Of a DNA stretch of 64,000 nucleotides, positions 33,696-42,936 are shown one piece after another. The first letter of the stretch is position 1. The number at the start of each line of letters is the position of its first letter. The notes beneath the pieces were generated by a model, which was given only the letters and a program-made list of their open reading frames with translations, was not told the origin of the DNA and searched no databases. Origin of the DNA: JASTVH01 sp042862465 (lineage in GTDB: Bacteria > Pseudomonadota > Gammaproteobacteria > Pseudomonadales > Oleiphilaceae); the NCBI GenBank assembly GCA_042862465.1, contig JASTVH010000002.1, positions 248,001 to 312,000 on the forward strand, given 5' to 3'. Both the position numbers and the translations under genes were made by a program.

Positions 33696-34520
33696 CTATC
33701 CCATCTCACGCCGGGCCCGCTGGGCCGCCAGCCCCTTGCGCCGGAGACGCGCCGCCAAATAACCCTGCAACGCCGGGAAACAGTTACCGAGCTTGGCCAG
33801 CCAGCCGCGGCTGCGGGGGAGCAACACTTCCATCCGGGGTTTATCCAGCAGCCGGAGTAACGCCCGGGTGACCTGCTCGGTCGTCAGTACCTGTCCGCCG
33901 GAGAAGGTTAGCGCGGCCTCGTCCCAGGTCTCCTGCAGTTTGAGCATGGGTGTTTCAATGGCATCCGGACACACCACCGACACCTGCACCCCCGCTGGCG
34001 CCAGTTCCTGGGCCAGCGCCAGGGAAAAACCACGCACCGCAAACTTCGAGGCGCTGTAAAACCCGATGCCTGGAATGGGGGCCACGCCCGCCAGCGAGGC
34101 GATATTGATCAGCTGGCCCTGCCCCGCTTCGCGCATGGCACGGCCCAGTACCCGACAGCCGTGCATGGTTCCCTTGAGGTTGATATCCAGATGCCGGTCA
34201 AGCTGTTCGTCGTCGCTATCGAGCATGTGTCCGGGCAGGAGATAGCCGGCGGAGTTGAATAAGGCCCGCGGCAGGCCCCAGATGCTCTGGACCTGCCCGA
34301 GCAACACCTGCCATTGCTCTGCGCTACGTACATCCAGGGGCGCCAGGTAACAGCGCTCGACGGGCCAGTGGTCCGCCTGGGCCGCCCGCTCCAGCCCCAC
34401 CATGTTGATGTCGGTGGCCACCACCCGATGCCCCCGTGCCAGCAGTGCGCCGGTCAGCGCCCGGCCGAGTCCGCTGGCACTACCGGTCACCCAACTGATC
34501 GGCTGTTCCGCGTCCGTCAT
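33696..34520 (-). CDS. SDR family oxidoreductase
   Basis: A 274-residue short-chain dehydrogenase: a GSASGLGRA dinucleotide site, FNSAGYLL at the NAG position, and catalytic YSASK (FYSASKFAVRGFS). Substrate unknown. The ATG at 34520 has GAGGGAGC 5 bases upstream and was preferred to in-frame ATGs farther back. It converges on the second binding-protein gene (15-bp gap). It lies downstream of metR on the same strand (105 bp) but is not known to belong to methionine metabolism. Confidence 0.87.
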   Translation of the reverse strand: MTDAEQPISWVTGSASGLGRALTGALLARGHRVVATDINMVGLERAAQADHWPVERCYLAPLDVRSAEQWQVLLGQVQSIWGLPRALFNSAGYLLPGHMLDSDDEQLDRHLDINLKGTMHGCRVLGRAMREAGQGQLINIASLAGVAPIPGIGFYSASKFAVRGFSLALAQELAPAGVQVSVVCPDAIETPMLKLQETWDEAALTFSGGQVLTTEQVTRALLRLLDKPRMEVLLPRSRGWLAKLGNCFPALQGYLAARLRRKGLAAQRARREMG

Positions 34521-34625
34521 TGTTGCTCCCTCGTTTTGCCCCCTGTCCCGCTCCATCGAATGCAACGGGTTGTTGTTTTTTGATCAGTTTAGGCCAGAGC
34601 GCGGGCATTGTCCGACAAAAGTTGA

Positions 34626-35585
34626 TTACCCCTTCACACTTTGCGGCGCGGCCGTAATTCCCCGCAGCGTACGAAAGCACACATCCCGGGCCAGCTCCGT
34701 AAAGCCCTCGACATAGGGCATGGCCGCCATATCGGCGCGCACGGCGGCATACAGTGTGGTCCAGACGCCCTGCGCCCCAAGGCTGCGGGTGGCCACCAGC
34801 TGCTGATCGGAAAACTCCGCCACCGCCCAGTTGGGCAGCACCGCCAGCCCGCGGCCGCTGGCCACCAGTTGCAGCATCATCAGCGTGAGTTCCGTTTCCC
34901 GGACCTGGGCAAACCACTGGCCGGCCGGCTGCATGAACTGCTTCCAGACATCCAGCTTGTCGCGCCCGACCGGGTAGCTGATCAGGGTCTGATCGGCGAG
35001 GTCGTGCGGCTGGATGGTGGGCCGCTCCAGCAGCGTATGCTCCCGGGGCAGTACCAGGCGTGACTCGTAGCGGAACAGCGGCAGATAGACGAGCGCCCGA
35101 TCCGGCTCCGGATCCGCCGTGATCACCAGATCCACATCCCCCCGGGCAAGCGCCGGCAGCGCATCGAAGTGGAACCCGGTGGAAAGGTCCAGACTGACCT
35201 CCGGCCACTGCTCCCGATAGTGGTTGAGGGCCGGCATCAGCCAGTTGAAGCAGCTGTGGCACTCCAGCACCAGGTGCAGCCGGCCGCTGTGGCCCTCCTT
35301 GAGCCGCAGCAGATCCCGCTCGGCCTCTGCCATACGCGGCAGCACCTCGTCCGCCAGGGCCAGTATCCGCTGGCCGGCCTGGGTCAGACGCAGGGGCCGG
35401 CTCTTGCGCAGGAACAGGGGCGTTTCCAGGCGCTGCTCCAGCTCCTTGAGCTGATGGGACAGGGCCGACTGGGTCACGCACAGGACCTGGGCGGCCTCGA
35501 CCAGCGAGCCGGTGTCCTGCAGGGCCCGCAGGGTGCGCAGATGGCGTATTTCCAGGTTGAGACGGGTCACTTGAGTAATTCTCAT
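34626..35585 (-). CDS. metR: LysR family regulator MetR
   Basis: A 319-residue LysR-type regulator with an N-terminal helix-turn-helix (LRTLRALQDTGSLVEAAQVL, SALSHQLKELE) and a cofactor domain. It is divergent from metE, 91 bp away, the classical metR-metE arrangement in which MetR, with homocysteine, activates metE. The sequence ARGDVDLVITADPEPDRALVY and the whole-length pattern match MetR. A dyad in the intergenic gap is the likely operator. Confidence 0.93.
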   Translation of the reverse strand: MRITQVTRLNLEIRHLRTLRALQDTGSLVEAAQVLCVTQSALSHQLKELEQRLETPLFLRKSRPLRLTQAGQRILALADEVLPRMAEAERDLLRLKEGHSGRLHLVLECHSCFNWLMPALNHYREQWPEVSLDLSTGFHFDALPALARGDVDLVITADPEPDRALVYLPLFRYESRLVLPREHTLLERPTIQPHDLADQTLISYPVGRDKLDVWKQFMQPAGQWFAQVRETELTLMMLQLVASGRGLAVLPNWAVAEFSDQQLVATRSLGAQGVWTTLYAAVRADMAAMPYVEGFTELARDVCFRTLRGITAAPQSVKG

Positions 35586-35596
35586 GTTTTGATTGA

Positions 35597-35613
35597 AAAC
35601 AATGAGATTGTTT
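35597..35613. promoter_or_regulatory. candidate MetR operator
   Basis: A perfect dyad with 7-bp arms (AAACAAT / ATTGTTT) and a 3-bp centre lies between divergent metR and metE, embedded in TGAA...TTCA edges (35594-35615) that recall the MetR TGAA/TTCA consensus. It starts 12 bp from the metR ATG and ends 64 bp before the metE ATG. Confidence 0.6.
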
Positions 35614-35676
35614 CATGTCGCGTCCCTCCCAACAATAGACGGCGTTGCATCAACCGACTTTTTGCGAGGACACCGC

Positions 35677-37932
35677 ATGACACTGCACACCCTGGGATAC
35701 CCCCGTCTGGGCCCGCGCCGTGAATACAAGTTCGCCCTGGAAGACTACTGGGCGGGCAAGCTCGATGAGAACGGCCTGGAGGCGGTTGGACGCCGGCTGC
35801 GGGCCGACAGCTGGCAGGCCCAGGCCGAGGCGGGCCTGGACCTTGTCACCGTGGGTGACTTCGCCTGGTTCGACCACATCCTGACCTGGAGCGCCACCCT
35901 CGGCGCCCTGCCCGAGCGCCACGTCCGCGAACCCGACTACCAACTTGAAACGCTGTTCCGTGCCGCCCGCGGTATCGACCGGGACGGCTACCAGGTGCCG
36001 GCCCTGGCCCTGACCAAATGGTTCGACTCCAACTACCATTACCTGGTCCCGGAACTGGCCCCCGACCAGCGTTTTGAGCTGCGCTGGCACGCGCTGTTCG
36101 ACCAGGTGGCCGAAGCCCGGGCATTGGGCCATCCGGTCAAGGCCGTTATTCCCGGCCCCCTGACCTGGCTGTGGCTGAGCCGCACCACCGAACCGTTTGA
36201 CCGGCTGGACCTCCTGCCCCGGCTGATTCCGGTCTACCGGGAGGTCCTCAACCGGCTGCAGGCCCAGGGCGTGGACTGGGTGCAGATCGACGAGCCGGCC
36301 TTTGCCCTGGAGCTGCCCCAGGCCTGGCTCAACGCCATTGAACCCACCTATCACGACCTCAAGCGCAGTGATCTGAAGCTGTTGCTGGCGGTCTACTACG
36401 GTGAGGTGCAGGTGCCTCTGGCCACGTTCAATCGCCTGCCGGTGGCCGGTCTCCATGTGGACGCGGTACGTGCGCCGGAACAGGCCCGCCGCATCGCCGA
36501 GGATCTGGGCAGCAATAAGGTGCTGTCCCTGGGCCTCATCAACGGCCGCAACGTCTGGGCCGCGGATCTGGCCGCCAAGGCCGCCTGGCTCCACGAACTG
36601 CCAGCGATCGAGCCCGAACGCCTGTGGCTGGGCACCTCGGCCCCGCTCTGGCACGTACCGCTCGACCTGGCGCTGGAAGAGGACCTGCCTGACGCCTATC
36701 GCGGCAAGCTGGCCTTTGCCCGCCAGAAGCTCGACGAACTGGCCGCCCTCAAACACCGCGCCAGCCATGCCGATACCGCTACCGACACGCCTCCAGCCGC
36801 CACCCCGGCCAGCGCCCTGCAGCGCCGGGTCCGGGCTCTGGAAGCGGCGGACTTCACCCGCGCCGAGCCCTTTGCCCAGCGCAAGCCCCAACAGCAGCGC
36901 ACCCTGGACATTCCGCTGCTACCGACCACCACCATCGGCTCCTTTCCCCAGACCCGGGAGATCCGCCAGTGGCGACGCGATTTCAAACAGGGCCGCCTGT
37001 CACCGCGGGCCTATGACGAGAAATTGCAGCGACAGCTGGAAGAGACGATTCGCCGGCAGGAAGCCCTCGGCCTGGACGTGCTGGTGCATGGCGAAGCCGA
37101 GCGCAATGACATGGTGGAGTATTTCGGCGAACAGCTCGACGGCATCCTCTTCACCCGCCACGGCTGGGTGCAGAGCTACGGTTCCCGGGGGGTGAAGCCG
37201 CCGCTGATCGTCGACGATGTCAGCCGCCCCGGCCCCATCACCGTGGACTGGGCCCAGCGCGCCCAGGCGCTGACGGACAAGCCGGTCAAGGGCATGCTCA
37301 CCGGCCCGGTAACGATTCTCAACTGGTCCTTCGTGCGCGAGGACATCCCCCGGGCGGACGTCGCCTTCCAGATCGCCCTGGCGCTGCAGGCAGAGGTGCA
37401 GGACCTGGAACAGGCCGGCATCCGCCTCATCCAGATCGACGAACCGGCCCTGCGCGAGGGCATGCCCCTGGTCAAAAAACGCTGGCCGGACTACCTGGAC
37501 TGGGCCGTGAAGGCCTTCCGGCTCACCTGCGCCCGGGTCAAGCCCACCACCCAGATCCACACCCACATGTGCTATGCCTCCTTCGGCGACATCCTGGAGG
37601 CGGTGGAAGCCATGGACGCGGACGTCATCACCCTGGAGTGCTCCCGCTCCCGTGGCGCCCTGCTGGACATGCTGGAGCGGTTTCCCTACCGCAAGGACAT
37701 GGGCCCCGGCGTCTTCGACGTCCACAGCCCGGCGGTGCCCGAGGCGGACCATATCAAGGACCTGCTGCGCATCAGCCTCGACCACATCCCCGCCGAGCGG
37801 CTCTGGGTCAATCCGGACTGCGGCCTCAAGACCCGGCAATGGGCGGAGGTGGAAGCGGCGCTCAAGGTCATGGTGGCCTCGGCCCGGGCGGTGCGGGCGG
37901 AGCTGGATGAGAAGTCGCTGGCGCCAGCCTAG
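35677..37932 (+). CDS. metE: cobalamin-independent methionine synthase MetE
   Basis: A 751-residue MetE. The ATG at 35677 starts MTLHTLGYPRLGPRREYKFAL, the normal family N-terminus, with GCGAGGA ahead. The C-terminal catalytic half holds zinc ligands in HTHMCY (His, Cys), LECSRSRG (Glu) and NPDCGLKTR (Cys), plus the substrate region QIDEPALREGMPL. It transfers the methyl group of 5-methyl-tetrahydropteroyl-triglutamate to homocysteine. The 3' end abuts the minus-strand phosphatase gene with no gap. Confidence 0.97.
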   Translation: MTLHTLGYPRLGPRREYKFALEDYWAGKLDENGLEAVGRRLRADSWQAQAEAGLDLVTVGDFAWFDHILTWSATLGALPERHVREPDYQLETLFRAARGIDRDGYQVPALALTKWFDSNYHYLVPELAPDQRFELRWHALFDQVAEARALGHPVKAVIPGPLTWLWLSRTTEPFDRLDLLPRLIPVYREVLNRLQAQGVDWVQIDEPAFALELPQAWLNAIEPTYHDLKRSDLKLLLAVYYGEVQVPLATFNRLPVAGLHVDAVRAPEQARRIAEDLGSNKVLSLGLINGRNVWAADLAAKAAWLHELPAIEPERLWLGTSAPLWHVPLDLALEEDLPDAYRGKLAFARQKLDELAALKHRASHADTATDTPPAATPASALQRRVRALEAADFTRAEPFAQRKPQQQRTLDIPLLPTTTIGSFPQTREIRQWRRDFKQGRLSPRAYDEKLQRQLEETIRRQEALGLDVLVHGEAERNDMVEYFGEQLDGILFTRHGWVQSYGSRGVKPPLIVDDVSRPGPITVDWAQRAQALTDKPVKGMLTGPVTILNWSFVREDIPRADVAFQIALALQAEVQDLEQAGIRLIQIDEPALREGMPLVKKRWPDYLDWAVKAFRLTCARVKPTTQIHTHMCYASFGDILEAVEAMDADVITLECSRSRGALLDMLERFPYRKDMGPGVFDVHSPAVPEADHIKDLLRISLDHIPAERLWVNPDCGLKTRQWAEVEAALKVMVASARAVRAELDEKSLAPA

Positions 37933-39714
37933 TCAGTAGCCCCACACGCTCTGGCGCGCCAGGAACGGCCAGCTTTCGTACTTGCGGAAGCGGCCCAGCG
38001 CCTTGCGCTCGGGCATCTCCGCATTGCTGTCCTTGCTCACGGCATAGGCGATCCACTCGCAGTAACTGTCACGGAACTCGATGGTGGAGTAACCGTGCAG
38101 GCGCGAGTTGAAGAAGCGGATATGCGGATTGGTCGTGCGCACGGTGCCGGCGCCGAGAGCGTCCAGGAGGAAGTTATTGATCTCCGGGTCCGGCGTCTGG
38201 GCGTTCAGCATGTCAAACAGGCCGGCCGATGTGATCGAAGGCGTCATGAACTCCACCCCGACCTGATTATCGAAATGCCAGAATGCCAGATCGCTGTAGT
38301 CCTTCTTCACCTGGGAGGCGATGTAGGAATGCAGGTCGCCGGTCAGGACGACGAAGTTGTCGACATGATTGGCCTGGATCTCGTTCAGCAGCAGGTCGCG
38401 CTCGGCGGTATAACCGTCCCAGGCGTCCACGTTGAACGGCAGTTTGTACTGGTCTCCCAGGTCGATGCCCAGGCGGCCCATAAAGGTCTGGTTGCCCAGG
38501 ACGTTCCAGCGGGTATTCGATGCGCTCATGCTGTTGATCAGCCATTCGCGCTGCTGCTCGCCCATCATGCTCTGGCCGGGTTTGTCCAGGGTAGAGCAGC
38601 CAAACGGCACATAGCGTTCCATCACATCGCCTTCCCCACAGGGGTGGGCGGTGCGGTAGGTGCGGGTGTCGAGCATGTAGAGATTGACCAGATTGCCGAA
38701 ACGGAAATCCCGGTAGATGCGGCTGTATTCGAACGGATGGGTGGCGGACTCATTCACGGTGATACGCGCCGGCGCGTATTCCGCCCAGGCCCGCTGGCTG
38801 TCCAGTTTGAGCTGGCGGCGCAGGTCCAGGTTGCCGCTGTAGGCCGCGTCGGTGGTGTAGGGGTGGTCCGGGCAGCCCAGGGTGTCCTGCTGGTAGTCCC
38901 AGTAACAGTCGTTGCAGGTTTCATGATCGTCGGTGGTCATGATCCAGGTGTGCTGCTCCATGGCGCGTTGCAGGGAGCGATCGCTGCGGTAGGTGCGATA
39001 CAGGTGACGGTAGTCTTGCAGATCAAAGGCCAACGGCTGGCCGCTGGGCAGCGTGATGAGGCGGTCCTCATAGGGCAGGTCCTGAAAGCGCGGATCGCCC
39101 ACACTCTCGTAGATGAAATCCCCCAGGTGAACGACGTAATCGATGCTGTCATCCGCGGCAACGTGGTCGAAGGCGCCGTAATAGCCGTTGGTGTAGTCCT
39201 GACAGGTGATCATGGCCAGTTTCAGGCTGTACGGATAGGCGCCGCTGGCCGGCGTGGTTCGGCAGCGACCGGTACGTGAGGCCACGTTGCCGTAAATAAA
39301 GCGGTAGTAGTAACGCAGGTCAGGGGCCAGATCGCCTTCCAGATCCACCTTGACGGTGTGGTCGGAGGCCGGGCCGATATGGCGTGCGGCCACCTGCCCT
39401 TCCACCACCAGCTGCTGGAAATCGGCGTCCAGCGCCACCTGGAAATACAGCGGCTCACCGCTCTGGATGCGCTCGGGGCGGAGATGGGTCCAGAGAATCA
39501 CCCCCGTGGGCACCGGGTCCCCGGAGGCCACCGACAGGTCAAAGACCTGCCCCTCGTCCTGCACCAGATCCCGGTGGCTGATCCGCGACTGGACATAGGC
39601 GCCCTGCCAGCTGGTGGATGAGGCCTCGGCCTTGCGGCCCTTGCTCAACAGGTAGGGCGCGGCCGTGGTGGCGGCCAGGCCCAGCAAAAACTTGCGGCGG
39701 TTAAACTCGGTCAT
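37933..39714 (-). CDS. Tat-exported PhoD-like alkaline phosphatase
   Basis: A 593-residue PhoD-family metallophosphoesterase. The start at 39714 gives a twin-arginine signal (MTEFNRRKFLLGLAATTAAP) and has GAGGGG upstream. The PhoD N-terminal domain (SVASGDPVPTGVILWTHL) is followed by the metal centre: ITCQDYTNGYYGAF, HLGDFIYE, TTDDHET, LTGDLHSY. PhoD enzymes are Ca/Fe-dependent phosphomono- or diesterases exported folded to the periplasm for phosphorus scavenging. No clear Pho box was found upstream. Confidence 0.92.
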   Translation of the reverse strand: MTEFNRRKFLLGLAATTAAPYLLSKGRKAEASSTSWQGAYVQSRISHRDLVQDEGQVFDLSVASGDPVPTGVILWTHLRPERIQSGEPLYFQVALDADFQQLVVEGQVAARHIGPASDHTVKVDLEGDLAPDLRYYYRFIYGNVASRTGRCRTTPASGAYPYSLKLAMITCQDYTNGYYGAFDHVAADDSIDYVVHLGDFIYESVGDPRFQDLPYEDRLITLPSGQPLAFDLQDYRHLYRTYRSDRSLQRAMEQHTWIMTTDDHETCNDCYWDYQQDTLGCPDHPYTTDAAYSGNLDLRRQLKLDSQRAWAEYAPARITVNESATHPFEYSRIYRDFRFGNLVNLYMLDTRTYRTAHPCGEGDVMERYVPFGCSTLDKPGQSMMGEQQREWLINSMSASNTRWNVLGNQTFMGRLGIDLGDQYKLPFNVDAWDGYTAERDLLLNEIQANHVDNFVVLTGDLHSYIASQVKKDYSDLAFWHFDNQVGVEFMTPSITSAGLFDMLNAQTPDPEINNFLLDALGAGTVRTTNPHIRFFNSRLHGYSTIEFRDSYCEWIAYAVSKDSNAEMPERKALGRFRKYESWPFLARQSVWGY

Positions 39715-39822
39715 CTCGACTGCCCCTCGTGACTTAAGTACAGGTGTGCACAAAAAGAGAGGCCAGGGTAGGCAGCACAAGTTAATGGGACGTTACAAAT
39801 TAATGGCCAGGTCGCCCAAACT

Positions 39823-40443
39823 TCACAGCACCTGCCAGACGACACCACCAGCCACCGCAAGCAACACAAGGCCGGAGACCCGGTCCACCCAATGACTGTG
39901 ACGCTGCAACCACGGCAGAATGGCCGAAGATGACAAGACCAGGGCCACCAGTAGGTACCAGCCGGTGTCGATGACCCAGGCGGTGGCGGCCAGCAGCAGC
40001 GGGTAGGCTCCAGCCCCCGCCTGACCCACGAAGGGGGCGAACAGGGCGATGAAGAAAACCGCCACCTTGGGGTTGAGGAAAGCCACCATGAAACCGTCGC
40101 GGACCGGGTGACGGGTGGCCGCGACGTTGTCGCCCCGATCGCCGTTGAAGGCGCCGGGCGTGGCCGCCGCGATCGCCTTGAGGCCCAGCCACCCCAGGTA
40201 CAGGGCGCCGGCGAGGGAGAGCACCATTTCCACCGCCGGCCAGGCCTTGAACAGCGCTCCCAGACCCACCAATACGCCGAACGCATAAAGGCCGATCCCC
40301 AAACCGTGCGCCAGGGCAGTCGCCATACCCTGCCCCCGCGACCCCTGCACGGTGTAACGCAGGACGATGGCCAGGGACGGCCCAGGGGACATGGCCCCCA
40401 GGCTGCAGAGCAAGGCAACGGACAACCAGGCAGAAAACGACAC
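39823..40443 (-). CDS. LysE/RhtB family amino-acid exporter
   Basis: A 206-residue six-helix LysE-family translocator. The signature block GAMSPGPSLAIVLRYTVQGSRGQG near the N-terminus is diagnostic, and FMVAFLNPKVAVFFIALF is the second conserved segment. Family members export amino acids or homoserine lactones; substrate unknown. I prefer the GTG at 40443 because AAGGA lies 7-8 bases ahead; a GTG two codons upstream (40449) is too close to it. Confidence 0.9.
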   Translation of the reverse strand: MSFSAWLSVALLCSLGAMSPGPSLAIVLRYTVQGSRGQGMATALAHGLGIGLYAFGVLVGLGALFKAWPAVEMVLSLAGALYLGWLGLKAIAAATPGAFNGDRGDNVAATRHPVRDGFMVAFLNPKVAVFFIALFAPFVGQAGAGAYPLLLAATAWVIDTGWYLLVALVLSSSAILPWLQRHSHWVDRVSGLVLLAVAGGVVWQVL

Positions 40444-40606
40444 AGGCACTTCCTTCGCGGCACATTAAGAGCCGTATCCTACTGCAGGCCCCGTCACCGC
40501 TCGAGTCGCTTTGGCAACTACCGGACCGATTGCTGCCATCGCAGCCCCGGTCACCACCGCGCCATGCATCTGGTGCATAACCACCAGTCGCAATTTCGAT
40601 TGCCGC

Positions 40607-40612
40607 TATAGT
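40607..40612 (+). promoter_or_regulatory. possible -10 of the dpp-type operon
   Basis: TATAGT at 40607-40612, about 100 bp before the binding-protein ATG, is the best -10-like hexamer in the 268-bp gap; no good -35 accompanies it. A small inverted repeat (ATGCA / TGCAT) is found about 40 bp upstream. Confidence 0.3.
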
Positions 40613-40711
40613 CCCTGCCCGCTAGCTTTGGCAACAGTGCCAACTGGGCCCAAAGGCGCCCGGGCGGCCTCGAATAATAACCAGACTTTCCAATAAACGA
40701 CGGGACTAGCC

Positions 40712-42265
40712 ATGAAAAAACTGCTTGCCGCGGTCGCCAGTTGCCTGGCGCTGGCCGCCACTGCCCCGCTTCATGCCACCGAACTGAAGGTGGCCTATGA
40801 CTCCGATCCGGTGACCCTCGATATTCACTAACAGCTGTCCGGCGGTATTCTGCAGCTTTCCCACATGACCTTCGATCCACTGCTGCGCTGGACCAAGGAT
40901 CTCGACTTCGAACCGCGTCTGGCCAAAAGCTGGGAGCGCATCGACGACAACACCATGCGCTTTCATCTGCGCAAGGGCGTGAAGTTCCATTCCGGCAACG
41001 AACTGACCGCCGAAGACGTTCAGTTCACCTTCAACCGCCTCAAGCAGAGCCCGGACTTCAAGGCCATCTTCAAGCCGTTCTCCGAGCTGAAAATCGTCGA
41101 CGACTACACCTTCGACCTGATCACCAAGGAGCCGTATCCGCTGGTGCTCAACGCCGCCACCTACATCTTCCCCCTGGACAAGAAGTTCTACAGCGGTGAA
41201 GACAAGAACGGCGACCCCAAAGATGCCATCTCCAAGAACGGCAACACCTTCGCCTCCCGCCACCAGTCCGGCACCGGCCCCTATCAGGTGACCGAACGCC
41301 AGCAGGGCGTGCGGGTCGAGTTCGAGCGTTTTGACGATTACTGGGATAAAGACTCCCCCGGCAACGTCGACAAGGTGATCCTGACCCCGATCAAGGAGAA
41401 CAACACCCGCGTTTCCGCGCTGCTCTCCGGCGGTGTCGACTTCATCGCGCCGGTGCCGCCGACCGATCTCAAGCGTGTGGAGAAGAACCCCAAGACCAAC
41501 CTGGTCACCATGCCGGGCACCCGGGTCATCCTCTTCCACATGAACGAGGACCGGGTGGAAGCCTTCAAGAATCCGAAGGTCCGCCAGGCCATCGCCTACG
41601 CCATCAACCAGGAAGGCATTGCCGCCAAGATCATGAAGGGCTTCGCCACCCCGGCGGCGCAGCTGTCGCCGGCCGGCTATCAGGGCCATAACGACACCCT
41701 CAAGCCGCGCTTCGACGTGGCCAAGGCCAAGCAGCTGATGAAGGAAGCCGGTTACGAGGACGGTTTCACCATCACCATGATGGCGCCCAACAACCGCTAC
41801 GTGAACGATGACAAGATCGCCCAGGCGGTGGCGGCGATGCTGGCGCGCATCAACATCAAGGTGGATCTGAAGACCCTGCCCAAGGCCCAGTACTGGCCGG
41901 AGTACGATGCCCGCGCGGCGGACATGATGCTGATCGGCTGGCACGCGGACACCGAGGACAGCGCCAACTTCTATGAATTCCTGACCATGTGCCAGGACGA
42001 GAAGAGCGGCAACGGCCAGTACAACGCCGGCGCCTACTGCAACCCTGAGATCGACGCGCTGGTGGAGAAGGCCAACAGCGAAACCGATCCCGAGAAGCGC
42101 ACCGCGCTGCTGCAGGAGGTGGAGAAGCGACTTTACGACGATGCCGCGTTCATCCCGCTGCACTGGCAGAATCTGGCCTGGGCGGCGCAGAAAGGGGTTC
42201 ACATCGAGCCGATTGTGAACGTGATGAACTTCCCTTATATCGGCGACCTGGTGGTCGAGGAGTAG
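40712..42265 (+). pseudogene. peptide ABC transporter substrate-binding protein (DppA-like), interrupted by an in-frame stop
   Basis: A family-5 solute-binding protein of 518 codons. The signal peptide is intact (MKKLLAAVASCLALAATAPLHA), and the mature part continues in the same frame as TELKVAYDSDPVTLDIH, then TAA at codon 40 (40829-40831), then QLSGGILQLSHMTFDPLLRW to the normal end. Related proteins read LDIHEQLSG here, so a single G-to-T change of GAA would explain the stop. The downstream ATG (40865) would give a protein without a signal peptide, useless in the periplasm. Alternatives are a base-calling error or stop readthrough. The rest of the operon is intact. Confidence 0.85.
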
Positions 42266-42322
42266 GGGTTGAAAGCGTCGGACGTCTGAGGTTGGACGTA
42301 TGATGCTGCTGGCTTTGTGCTG

Positions 42323-42590
42323 AGTGTAGTGCGTCACCCTAATGGGCACTTATAGCGAGCACCCCAGGGGTCAGCTGCAAGGCGCGGTTGCGCCGGCGTA
42401 GTGGCGCTACGTCAAGCAAGCGCAACACCGCAGATGGCCCCTGGGGTGCTCGCCCGAAGGGAGCCCCGTACAGCCACGATCGCCGCGTTGGCCCTCTTGG
42501 CAAGGGCTGCGGCCATTCCCGGCGAGGGCCGCCTTGCGCTCGTGGCTGTACGGGGCTCTATAAGTGCCCATTAGGGTGATGCACTACACT
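42323..42590. repeat. 268-bp three-way-junction palindrome, element 1
   Basis: Outer arms of 32 bp (42323-42354 and 42559-42590, one mismatch) enclose two long hairpins laid edge to edge: hairpin A, 42355-42453 (arms GCGAGCACCCCAGGGG / CCCCTGGGGTGCTCGC), and hairpin B, 42461-42558 (perfect 19-bp arms from GAGCCCCGTACAGCCACGA). Only 7 bp separate A from B and nothing separates them from the outer stem, so the whole folds as a closed three-way junction. It holds no credible coding frame. It could be a MITE-like element or a structured RNA. Confidence 0.85.
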
Positions 42591-42609
42591 AGACTGCGGT
42601 CTGGGTGCA

Positions 42610-42719
42610 GGGCCAGCGATGGGTAGGCTTTCTCCACCCGCCCAGACAGCACCTCCCTGTGCTGGCTGGGCTACCGCGACATCCTGTCGCTGTTACGAAA
42701 GCCTACCCATCGCTGACCC
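42610..42719. repeat. 110-bp three-way-junction palindrome, element 2
   Basis: Outer arms of 23 bp (42610-42632 and 42697-42719, one mismatch; core GCGATGGGTAGGCTTTC) enclose a larger hairpin (42641-42670, CCCAGACAGCAC / GTGCTGGCTGGG) and a small one (GCGACA / TGTCGC, 42676-42690). The interior aligns with the reverse complement of element 3, while the outer and small stems differ in sequence but keep pairing. Confidence 0.85.
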
Positions 42720-42775
42720 CATAAAGGTCGAAGCCAGTCGCCGCGGGCGACCATGAATCCCACTCCGAAGCTTGA

Positions 42776-42888
42776 GGGGTGGCAGGCCGGGGAGCGTTCG
42801 GAGCAGCAGCAGGGACGCTGCGGAGGCCCAGCCAGCACAGGGACGTGCTGTCTGGGCCGGCGGAGAACGCTCCCCGGCCTGCCACCCC
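42776..42888. repeat. 113-bp three-way-junction palindrome, element 3 (inverted relative of element 2)
   Basis: Perfect 24-bp outer arms (42776-42799 and 42865-42888; core GGCAGGCCGGGGAGCGTTC) enclose a small hairpin (GCAGC / GCTGC, 42806-42821) and a larger one (42825-42858, GGCCCAGCCAGCAC / GTGCTGTCTGGGCC). The large hairpin is almost the reverse complement of that in element 2. It ends 48 bp before the permease start. Confidence 0.85.
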
Positions 42889-42936
42889 CGGGCACGGAGT
42901 CACACACAAACCAAGTGCAATCACTGGAAAACCAAG

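Noticed and set aside
40706..42349. Minus-strand frame opposite the interrupted binding-protein gene
   Set aside because: Although longer than the interrupted plus-strand frame, it shows no family motif and has antisense-type composition; the plus strand reads as a family-5 binding protein on both sides of the TAA.
42323..42888. Reading the palindromes as a CRISPR array or tRNA cluster
   Set aside because: There are no regularly spaced direct repeats, and the cloverleaf-like folds lack the T-loop, anticodon-arm sizes and CCA-end features of tRNA.
42772..42936. N-terminal extension of the DppB-like permease through the third palindrome
   Set aside because: The frame is open but the sequence is Arg/Ser-rich, lies in the repeat, and family members start at MLAFLVQRISQ (42937).
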